DNA of 25,071 nt, taken from NCBI GenBank assembly GCA_009731375.1, contig BJOX01000025.1:1000071-1025141 (forward strand). The letters are read 5' to 3'. Below are positions 9,641-18,713 of the stretch, piece after piece. The position numbers and the translations under genes were made by a program. Positions within the stretch are counted from its first letter, which is position 1. Each line of letters opens with the position of its first letter. Origin of the DNA: Paulinella micropora. Lineage: Eukaryota > Cercozoa > Imbricatea > Euglyphida. Below the pieces are notes generated by a model that did not search any database, was not told where the DNA came from, and worked only from the letters and a program-made list of their open reading frames with translations.

Positions 9641-9978
9641 AGCTGTGCCATGGCATGCTTGAGCAAATTAATGCTTCGGGTTGGTGCGACAATCAGCAGG
9701 CGGGTGGGAAACGTCGCGGCAAACATCCCTCACACTGTTAAAGCATCTGGCCGGTTCAAACGGGTTCAAAATCATTAAATTTTACTCATAAAATTTACAT
9801 CCACTTAAGCGGATCTAGTGGACCGTACCGTTAAGGTTAAGAGATACAAAAAAGAGAAAAAAATGAAGTGTATATCTCCTACGCCTTCGCCTTTTCCTTT
9901 TCCTTGCCATTTTCCTTCTCCTTCTCCTTCTCCTTTTCCTTTTCCTTCTCCCTATCTTGACTTTCTCCCTCCAACATT
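9641..9978. other. Kelch gene 3' flank with a polypyrimidine tract
   Basis: Noncoding. Positions about 9883-9967 are a TTCTCC/TTTCC pyrimidine run just downstream of the Kelch gene's stop codon. It appears as a purine tract in the transcript's sense. No polyadenylation signal is clearly identified. Confidence 0.45.
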
Positions 9979-10586
9979 CTAAAGAGCAACCGCGCAACTC
10001 ACTCTTGGACGGGCCGAGCTCATGTCAGACACTCGTTCCCAACAGTTGCGGCCTGCGTCGTAACGTTCAACCGAAGATAGCGCCGTCATTCCATCGCTCA
10101 TACCTCCCATGACATAAAGCGACCCGTCCAGCACAGCGGAGCATGCATTGTCACGTGGGCAAGTCAGTGGCGCCACGTCCTTCCACCTGTTGGTTAGCGG
10201 GTCGTAGCGCTCAACAGAGGACAAAGGTTTTCCCCCATCATAGCCACCGATCGCGTACAGGTTTCCGTGCAGCGCCGCTGCAGTGCATGCCCATCTCGCT
10301 GTCTTCATGGCCGCCACCAACTCCCACTCGTTCTTGACCGGGTCATACCTTAAAAAATAGATAAATAAATAAATACACGTCTGTTAGAGAGATAGGTGGG
10401 TAGGTTGGTAGGTATAGGTAGCTAGGTAGTAGGTGGTACCTACCTATCTACACCTACATACCTACCTGCATAACTACTTAAGTGCCAGACAGATAGACAG
10501 ATAGATACATAGATAGATAGATAAATAGATAGATAGATAGATAGATAGATATATAGATAGATAGATAGATGGATAGATGGATAGAT

Positions 10587-10641
<55 letters not shown>

Positions 10642-10650
10642 CAGACAGAC

Positions 10651-10687
<37 letters not shown>

Positions 10688-11796
10688 GACCTTTCCACCG
10701 TGCGCAGTCCACCAGTTCCTCCCACCACATAAAACAGCCCTTCCAAAACCGCTCCTCCAGGAAAAGTACGACAACAACTCATCATCGCCATCCCTTCCCA
10801 CCGGTTAGTAGAAACATCAAACCGTGTCAGACGCTTGGCATATGCATGACCTCCCGCCAGGTAGATCCTGCCGTTGAGAACACCTGCAACACTGCCTTCT
10901 CGAAAGGTTGGCATATCAGACACTTTCTCCCAGCAAGTTCTGTTCGAACTGAAGCGCTCCACCACATTACCAAGTGAGTAGATCGCATCCCCTAACACCG
11001 CACTTGTACGATCCGCCTTATTCTGCATCATACCCGGACACGCTACCAACTCCCACTTGTCCTCTGTGGCACTGTATCGCTCCGTTGTTGACGCGTAAGT
11101 CCCAGGTTTGCTTATTCCCCCAAACACGTATATTCCCGCATCTCTTCTCGGCACCAGCCTTTTTTCCTTTCCCACCACCACGGTCTCCTCCTTCACTACC
11201 TCTACCCGAGTGCTGACCCGCTCCACCTCCACCTCCACCTCAAGTGCACGGTTGGACTCCAGCTCCTCCAACTCCTTTTTGTGAATGCCAATCATTTGTC
11301 GAAGGCCATAAAGATGCTGGCACAGCCCTTCTTCCTGCTCGACTCCACTTCGCTCCATGCGAGTCATGACTGCTTCGCATTCCTCCCTCAACCACGCGAT
11401 GTCCTGCTTCCGTTTCGAGATCTGATCAGCTACGCGCTCCCTAGCCTCCATCGTCGCTATCTGCAGTCCCCGCGGAGTCTCACGCAAGCGCCGCACTTCC
11501 ACACTGCCGCGCAAGCGGTTGATGTTCACTTCAAAAACATCCGGTCCGGTCTTCAAGTCGGTATATCGGCCGCTTTCCAGCTGCTTGAGCTGCTCTGGCA
11601 GGCTCAGCAGCGACTGGCACAACTTGACCGCGTGTGGGTCTTGCGAGGCCTGCGGCGAAGAAGATGTGGAAGAGGAGGTTGGAAGGACAGGTGGGTCATT
11701 ATCGTCGAGGCTCTGGGCAGGGATGGGCACAGTAGTGGTTGAAGATGAAAATGAAGATGGCACTCTGCTAGTTTTTTGTTTTTTCTTAGGAGGCAT
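9979..11796 (-). CDS. Coiled-coil protein with six Kelch repeats (two exons)
   Basis: Joined exons 11796-10691 and 10348-9979 give 491 residues. The start chosen is the ATG at 11794-11796 (MPPKKKQK, a basic NLS-like beginning); an in-frame ATG 36 bases upstream is possible. Residues 10-55 are Ser/Thr/Pro-rich. About 115-200 is charged and helical, probably coiled coil (QISKRKQDIAWLREECEAV; HKKELEELE). From about 220 come six Kelch blades with GG pairs and Y/W positions, for example YVFGG, YLAGG, YVVGG, YAIGG, YVMGG. Blade 2 is short and lacks its GG. Six blades would make a closed beta-propeller, normally a protein-binding platform. No BTB or F-box domain is seen, so a ubiquitin-ligase adaptor role is not supported. 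The splice joins a split Arg codon and completes the VERYDP motif of blade 4. Partner unknown. Confidence 0.88.
10349..10690 (-). repeat. Kelch-gene intron made mainly of (GATA)n and (GGTA)n
   Basis: A 342-base intron with donor AAAG|GTCATC (GT at 10690-10689) and acceptor TTTTTTAAG|GTATGACC (AG at 10350-10349). About 10495-10687 is (GATA)n with GACA and GATG variants. Around 10395-10470, (GGTA)n faces (TACC)n with a GGTACC centre, so the transcript could fold there. The poly-Ser-Ile-Tyr-Leu tail that an unspliced reading would add is intronic. Confidence 0.85.
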
Positions 11797-11877
11797 GAAC
11801 TGATGAGACAGTCTTTCTGTGCACAAAAACAAACGTGCACGATTGTATGTAACTAGGATGTGAGATTATGAGATACG

Positions 11878-12180
11878 GACAGGGAGGAGTCACCAGCAGA
11901 TTGCACTAGTGATGGGTGTGAACCTGGCCGTCCCTTCTTCAAAGCAGATTTCGCTTCTTTTTCTGAGCTTCGGCAGAGATTCTTATGTCTGTCCTACTGA
12001 TAAATTTTCGAAAATCTAGAAAATAATCCTTATCATGCTTGTTTAGACTGTGTCTGCCTGAATGCATTTGGACAGGGAGAAGTCACATGTACATGTACAG
12101 ATAGCTTGGATTTGAATCTGGCCGTCCCTTCTTCAAAGCTGGCTTTCTTTTCTGAGTTTTGGAAACGTCCTTCATGTATG
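11878..12180. repeat. Imperfect direct duplication upstream of the Kelch gene
   Basis: Two segments of about 110 bases, starting at 11878 and 12070 (192-base period), share GGACAGGGAG near their left ends and CTGGCCGTCCCTTCTTCAAA in the middle. A TTCTTTTCTGAG-like pyrimidine stretch follows in both. They lie 80-380 bases upstream of the Kelch start codon, where its promoter would be. No TATA box or known factor site is claimed. Confidence 0.7.
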
Positions 12181-12217
12181 AGTTTTCTGTGTTTATCATG
12201 CAGGGGTTAATCTAGAT

Positions 12218-12247
12218 ACGGTACCGCACGATTCCGTGCGGTACCGT
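12218..12247. repeat. Perfect 13-bp hairpin
   Basis: The arms ACGGTACCGCACG (12218-12230) and CGTGCGGTACCGT (12235-12247) are exact reverse complements around an ATTC loop. It is followed by an A-rich run. Role unknown: it may be a transposon end, a structured RNA element or chance. Confidence 0.85.
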
Positions 12248-12459
12248 TCAAATTTCCCAAAAAAAATTCGTTATGTTACGTAAATATACATATTTAGAAT
12301 ATTAAATCCTGGCATATTTCGAAGGAAACCCTTAAAAAAGCGGGGCCCCTCACGGCCGGGGAGTCCAAGTAGTCAAGCGCTACCTCCCTTCTCTGATGAT
12401 ATCACCTTGACTCCATCCCTCCCGTCTCGACTCCTCCCTCATTCCCCTGTTTTTTTTTC
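12248..12459. other. Unassigned spacer
   Basis: AT-rich and then GC-rich noncoding DNA between the hairpin and the inverted microsatellites. No gene seen. Confidence 0.4.
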
Positions 12460-12676
12460 CTTCTCCTTCTTCTTCTTTACTACTACTACTACTACTGCCA
12501 CTGCCACTACAACTACCACTACTATACATGAATAAATAAGTAAATGAAATAAATAAATAATTGAATAAAGAAATAAATAAAGAAATAATCTTATTTATTT
12601 ATTTATTGGATTTATTGTAGTAGTAGTAGTAGTGGTAGTAGTAGTAGGAGGAGGAGGAGAAGGAGGAGGAGGAAAG
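12460..12676. repeat. Nested inverted microsatellites
   Basis: From left to right: (TTC)n, (ACT)n, (AAAT)n, then (ATTT)n, (AGT)n, (AGG)n. Each class on the left meets its approximate reverse complement on the right, in mirror order, around a centre near 12590. The arms are imperfect but could fold into one long stem. Confidence 0.75.
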
Positions 12677-12684
12677 AGGAGAGA

Positions 12685-12719
<35 letters not shown>

Positions 12720-12786
12720 AGAGAGAGAGAGAGAATGAGAGAGAGCGATATAGATATAACAATAGATAGATAGATAGATAGATAGA

Positions 12787-12837
<51 letters not shown>

Positions 12838-12841
12838 ATGA

Positions 12842-12875
<34 letters not shown>

Positions 12876-12876
12876 G
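12677..12876. repeat. Compound microsatellite (GA)n-(GATA)n-(TAAA)n-(TA)n-(GA)n
   Basis: A continuous series of simple repeats. It runs straight into LINE-derived coding sequence at about 12877. Confidence 0.9.
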
Positions 12877-13890
12877 TAAGGCACAGTCCAGTTCTTTGCA
12901 TCCTACTTCTCGAATCGCATTCAAGAGGTCCACACACAATATGCCAAGTCCCACAAACGCACCATCACACATGGCATCCCACAAGGCAGCACACTCTCCA
13001 CCACCTTTTTCCTACTCTACATAAATGACATAATCAATATTATACAACAAGGAACAGTATACACATATGCAGACGACCACACTCATAATAACAGCCAAAA
13101 ATCCTAAAAACCTAAAAGAAAAAACACAACAGAAATAACGAAATTAATAAACTACTTCCACTGTAATAACCTAGTTCCCAACCCAACAAAAACAACATAC
13201 ACAATTTTCCATAAAACAAAACACAATATCACAATAACAGTAAACAACCACACCCTCGAGCAATGCCAACACGCAAAACTCCTAGGCACAACACGACAAC
13301 ATAACCTTAAATATGACCAACATATTAACAACATAATCCGTAAACTCCAACCCACAATCAACTCATTACTGTATGCTAAAAATATCTAAACATAAAAATA
13401 ATGAAACAACTATACCATACACACATATACCCACACCTTATGCAAAACATTTCCATCTGGGGGACGCATGACAACAAAAAGAAATATATACAACCACTCA
13501 TAAAAATACATAAAAAATAATCAGAATAATTGCAAAAACACACTACCGCGCACATACCAAACCAATCCTAAATCAACTCAAACTGCTCGACATCACACAC
13601 CTTTATACACTCCGTGTATGCATAGAAAATCACCCATTCATTTACCCTAAAAAACACCTCAACAGACTACTCCACAATAACACCTTTACACCAATCAATA
13701 CCATACACCCATACAAAACCCGATACTTAACAAAAGGCAGCCTCTTTGTTAACCACAAAGACCCATACCTCACCAAGATCTTTGCAGCGATCAGTGGAAG
13801 TCAATCCCAAAACATATAACAGATGAAACAAAAATCGGACCATTCAAAAAAGCACTAACTGCATATCTACTAAAACACCAACAAACATCA
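12877..13890 (+). pseudogene. Non-LTR retrotransposon reverse transcriptase relic (jockey/CR1-like)
   Basis: The plus strand reads QFFASYFSNRIQ (RT finger/palm region), then HGIPQGSTLS and LLYINDI, then TYADDHT, the YADD catalytic box, near 13064-13084. A thumb-like AKLLGT and helical segment follow. In other frames come a YPHLMQNISIWG-type segment (about 13430-13460) and a KPILNQLKLLDITHLYTLRV-like C-terminal stretch (about 13560-13620). In-frame stops lie at 13105 and about 13388, with frameshifts beyond, so it is dead. The 5' part, including any endonuclease, is absent and replaced by microsatellite. The coding strand is strikingly poor in G. LINE identity is firm from the motifs; the clade is a guess. 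Confidence 0.85.
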
Positions 13891-13946
13891 TAATACATAT
13901 AACATACGCACACGCGCGAAGAAGAAGAAGAAGAGAAATATATTTT

Positions 13947-14022
<76 letters not shown>

Positions 14023-14140
14023 AGTGAAGGGGGAGGGGGAGAGAGAGAGAGGAGAGGAACACTAGACTTGCTCCTTTGTCTGCTACCTGAAGAAGAACTC
14101 TCCGAATCAATCGACGTATATGGTCAACCACGCCCAACTT
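13891..14140. repeat. (GAA)n and (TA)n microsatellites with short spacer
   Basis: (GAA)n at about 13917-13935 closes the LINE relic and may be its 3' tail. A (TA)n tract of about 70 bases follows (13949-14017), then a G/A-rich stretch and unassigned spacer. Confidence 0.8.
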
Positions 14141-14206
14141 CCCCCCACCCCCTCTCTCTTTCATTTTTCTCATGAAAAAAAAAGAAAAGAGAGGGGGGGG
14201 GGGGCC
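14141..14206. repeat. Imperfect C/T-G/A palindrome
   Basis: Left arm C-rich, then CT-rich, then T-rich; right arm A-rich, then GA-rich, then G-rich; centre TCATGA at 14170-14175. The arms are approximate reverse complements of about 30 bases. Confidence 0.7.
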
Positions 14207-15700
14207 GCCACACATACGTTATACGACTACGTATACAGCTTTACAATTACATATACTCATAACACTCATAACATAATAATATATATCACCGCGCAATATA
14301 TCTAAGCAAAAATATTAATTTTAATAACTATAATACAATATTAATACTGAGCCGCTGAATACATTTTAATATTAATATCCCTTAATACGCTCAACTTAAT
14401 AACTAGGTTTCCACCTTTGATAAAGGTATAACTTACTAGCTATACTTTTCACGTGGACGTTCCCTGAGTCCAATTGTAAAAATTGTTCTCTCAATAAAAG
14501 CGAAGAAGAAGAAGAAGAAGAGAGAGAGAGATCGAGAGAGAGAGAGAGAGAGCGAGCGAGCGAGAGAGAGAGAGAGAAACACACACATTATAAGTAGAAA
14601 GATGGACAGATACACTCACCCCTGTATTGTTCATTTCCCCCAAATATCAACACATTCTTTATTTCCGACAAATGCATAAATCAACCTTAGTTTTTTTCAT
14701 GCAGTTTATGAGATCTTTTATGGAAAGAATCCCATTAGTCATTCTTTGTGGACAAGGAAAAAATGAAATCCCAAAGGACGTTTCCAAAACTCAGAAAAGA
14801 ACGCGAGACATCTTTGCAGGAGGGACGGCCAATTGGAAATTGATATCAATATAAAAACACACAAGACTCTTGAACACTCACTTTAGATCTACCAAAACCC
14901 AACAGCAAAGAACAGTCAGCGCGCCGGCCTGGCTATATCATTTGTGCGAAATGCTGGGGCCACCAGTGACCAGACCTGGAGCCAAAGGTGACTTTCCCCT
15001 TTTAGCGAGAGGACGGATGGAGGGTTTTGCCTGCCTAGTGGCTAAGTAGTAAGAGGTGAAATCTGACAGGACGGATTGGACAGAGTACCTAAAATTGCTT
15101 TGGCCGTAAATTACGGAAAGGTTTTTGCACGGCTTTCTTCCCCCAGAGAAAAATTCCCGAAACAACAACTTTTATCCCTCCAGTAGTAACACCCTGCATC
15201 TTACAGACTCTGCTCTTGCATCAGTACTTGCATCTGTTATTTCAATCGTTGAACGTTCTTCTTGTTGCTGTGCTTCCTGCCTGTCTGAGCAGTCTGTGCT
15301 GGGTGACGCCACATTGAGCACGTACGGTTGCTGATGCCCTCAACGCGTCGAAAGGCCGCCGGACACGGTTATACAATTTCTTGATTTCATGAAGTCGTAT
15401 ATTAGTACTTATATTAGCTTATATTAAAACACCGGTGCATTGTATATTGATCTATGCTCAGAATGAATGAAACGAATCAAATTTCATATGTATTCAAAGG
15501 CGTGCATGCATGTATCTGTCCCCTCTGCATGCACAAATGTACATAACACGATATAAGTACTGATATACTAGTCAATATGTCTAAGACAAGCTACTCAAGC
15601 AAGCTACTCAAGCTCCTCAATCACGTCCGTGCTGCATCGCCAACACAATAAAACACAGTAACGAACACAGAGAAGCAAATAAAAACACGGGAGGCAGAGA
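14207..15700. other. Unassigned stretch with (GAA)n/(GA)n at 14502-14577
   Basis: No coding region is supported: short frames near 14627-14854 and 14938-15334 match nothing I know and carry no motif. A CAATAAAAGCG sequence just before (GAA)n near 14493-14505 resembles a polyadenylation signal plus tail, similar to the end of the LINE relic near 13915. Both may be 3' ends of the same LINE family. Confidence 0.4.
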
Positions 15701-15984
<284 letters not shown>

Positions 15985-15994
15985 NNNNNNNNNN

Positions 15995-16063
15995 CAGTAC
16001 ACAAATTATTGTTTGATGTGAAACTGCGTTCCTTTGCAAGGACTACATTCCTTTGCGACATCT
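15995..16063 (+). repeat. 69-bp repeat A, first copy
   Basis: Begins right after the gap with CAGTACACAAATTATTG and ends where (ATCT)n starts. It matches 17361-17429 with one visible substitution (TTATTG against TTACTG). In one plus-strand frame both copies stay open ([14 protein letters not shown]), and the difference is synonymous (Leu). It may be coding sequence of the neighbouring LINE or a separate repeat. Confidence 0.8.
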
Positions 16064-16243
<180 letters not shown>

Positions 16244-17123
16244 TACAAAGCCATGCAAGGGTGCTTTCTTCGTTTTGAAGACGCATGCCCCTTTGACCTC
16301 TCCTGGGCTCGCTATCGGAACCCGTAATCCCCGCTTAATCTCTTGGGTCATCAATGCAAGCACAAACTCGGTTATTACCCCCGACCTTAGACGTCTGTGG
16401 GGAATCATTCCCAACAACAAGTGTGCTCTCTGTTCTGGTCAAGCACATCTATGTCACATCCTCTCCGGTTGCCATGTTGCCCTCAAACAAGGCCGTTATA
16501 CCTGGCGTCACGACTCTGTGCTCTGCACTATTGAAGCTCCCCTTCAAAAACACATCGAGAGCCATAACAAACGCTCCCGTATAGACGAAAATGAATCAAA
16601 GTCTATGTTTGTGAAAGAGGGCGAGCAGAAGTCTAAAGGGCAGTCATTTCATCGTCCATGCCTGCTTGACACCGCAAACGATTGGCAGCTCCAAACCCAG
16701 TACACCGGTTCTGAGCAAGCCTTTCCTGTCCACATCTGTGTCACTGACCTCCGCCCCGATATTGTTGTCTGGTCATTGTCTACCAAGATATGTATACTGA
16801 TCGAGCTCACGTGCCCGGTCGAGGAAAACATCCTTGATGCACGAGCCTACAAGACTAACCGACATAATGGGCTCAAATCTCAAATCGAGGACGGATGGAC
16901 CTGCCACCTTCGACCAATCGAATGCGGGGCTCGCGGCATGGTATCGTTCTCTGTTCATCGATGTTTCCGCGCCTTGGGTTTTTCACATCCCCAATCCAAA
17001 TCCCTTTCCTTCAAGCTATCGTCCTGCGTAGCTCGTTGCTCTTTTGCGATCTATCGCTCCTGTGCAGTCAAAAATTGGACTAATCTTCCTCTAGTCCGTA
17101 TCGGTGACTGCATTCCGTCATAG
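16244..17123 (+). pseudogene. C-terminal end of an R2-like non-LTR retrotransposon (zinc knuckle plus restriction-like endonuclease)
   Basis: About 292 codons open to a TAG at 17121-17123. A CCHC knuckle of form C-x2-C-x7-H-x4-C (CALCSGQAHLCHILSGC) lies near 16422-16475. GRYTWRHDSVL, common in this family, follows. A PD-(D/E)XK-like endonuclease core is seen as LRPDIVVW, 14 residues, then Glu in LIELTCP (about 16750-16810), with Lys residues downstream. A knuckle followed by such an endonuclease at the C-terminus marks the R2/RLE group of LINEs, which nick a specific target and prime cDNA there. The RT is missing: the 5' side is (ATCT)n, as expected from 5' truncation or microsatellite invasion. 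This part itself is undamaged. Confidence 0.8.
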
Positions 17124-17230
17124 CCGTCCAGTGTTGCATAGCCCGGGCTAGGTCCCTTCGGGGGTTTAGGCCTCATACAATGTCATGATTGTAGCTTGCG
17201 CAAGCTTACGGTGCTCAAAACACTTGGACT
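17124..17230 (+). other. Probable 3' untranslated region of the LINE
   Basis: GC-rich, structured DNA after the LINE stop. It includes the perfect palindrome AGCTTGCGCAAGCT (17193-17206) and a CCCTTCGGGGG hairpin-like run near 17151-17165. R2-type RTs are known to bind a folded 3' UTR. The 3' border is not defined. Confidence 0.5.
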
Positions 17231-17360
17231 AACGGCTTCCTTTTCTTTTCCTTCTTCCTTATCCTCCCCACTCTCCATTCCTAGATTGCCTTTTTCTTCA
17301 ACGTCCTCCTCTTCTTTTTTCCAGAACACAGTCTACCCGTGATTCCCATGGACACATGCA
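17231..17360. other. Pyrimidine-rich spacer
   Basis: Mostly C/T DNA with no recognised gene. It ends in a short, ordinary sequence leading into repeat A. Confidence 0.5.
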
Positions 17361-17429
17361 CAGTACACAAATTACTGTTTGATGTGAAACTGCGTTCCTT
17401 TGCAAGGACTACATTCCTTTGCGACATCT
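17361..17429 (+). repeat. 69-bp repeat A, second copy
   Basis: Near-identical to 15995-16063 and again followed at once by (ATCT)n. Here the upstream sequence is present, so the repeat's left border is not simply a contig edge. Confidence 0.85.
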
Positions 17430-17589
<160 letters not shown>

Positions 17590-18179
17590 TTAATACTTTA
17601 CCCACAGACTTCCTGGTTGACGAAATCAGAAGCTCCTTTTTTCTGACATTAGTCGATATTTCATCAGTTGATCTTATCACTTACTCTACGGAATGAACCA
17701 AGGCCACTTGAGGTGTCACTGACCCTCTCTTGGGCTTGATTTTTTGAAATGGGTGCCATCTGTCGACAGACAGAGAATTAGGGGATGGTGTGGGTGTGCT
17801 GGGCCCGTGGTGGGGTGCCTTATGTGTGCCTAGCCATACGCCTATAAGTCATATGCCGAAATAGCGACGGGAAGCACAATCCTGTTCCCTCAGGGTGCCC
17901 TTTCTCGCTTGTTGAGCCCGGAATAAAACCCACAGTGCTCTGTCGGTTTATACTAGACTGTCGAACAGTCTCGAAACTCCATCTGCTTACTGGGCCCTCT
18001 GTAATGGAGGTGGGAGCTCGTTCTGCAAGGGGCGCTTTATGGAACGAGCCCTGGCCCCGCCTGGTACTAGGAAGCTTTGGTATTGCCTGTATCAGTCCCT
18101 TCCGTGCAAACATCACGGCTTAGCTGGGCATCGGGTTAATACTTTACCCACAGACTTCCTGGTTGACGAAATCAGAAGC
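17590..18179 (+). repeat. Unassigned block bounded by a 44-bp direct repeat B
   Basis: The 44 bases at 17590-17633 (starting TTAATACTTTACCCACAG) recur exactly at 18136-18179, a 546-base period. The second copy ends precisely at the 77-N gap. The DNA between is GC-rich, of ordinary complexity, with a GACTGT-CGA-ACAGTC hairpin near 17957-17971. No supported gene. It could be a tandem duplication, part of a transposable element, or a mis-joined contig overlap. Confidence 0.7.
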
Positions 18180-18256
18180 NNNNNNNNNNNNNNNNNNNNN
18201 NNNNNNNNNNNNNNNNNNNNNNNNNNNNNNNNNNNNNNNNNNNNNNNNNNNNNNNN

Positions 18257-18630
<374 letters not shown>

Positions 18631-18642
18631 CTGATTATACAG

Positions 18643-18713
18643 GTGAGAAGAGAGTGGGTGCAAAACGTGCACGTGTGGAGGAAGAAGAGGAAAGAGAGCA
18701 ACCCGCCAAGAAA
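18643..18713 (+). CDS. Putative exon (call it exon a) of a nuclear basic/acidic protein
   Basis: 71 bases between GATTATACAG (acceptor) and AAGAAA|GTATGTT (donor). Entering with two bases of a split codon, it reads EKRVGAKRARVEEEEEREQP then AKK. This is a bipartite-NLS-like basic cluster, an acidic run and more lysines. It leaves at phase 0, which the next exon-like island needs. The upstream exon should end at phase 1 but is not found in the window. No named family is recognised; the composition fits a chromatin or nucleolar protein. Truncated copies of this exon lie downstream in the satellite. Exon status is inferred from borders, frame and composition only. Confidence 0.62.

Noticed and set aside
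14938-15334. Short frames on both strands of about 70-76 codons
   Set aside because: No motif, overlapping each other on opposite strands, and no splice or start context.
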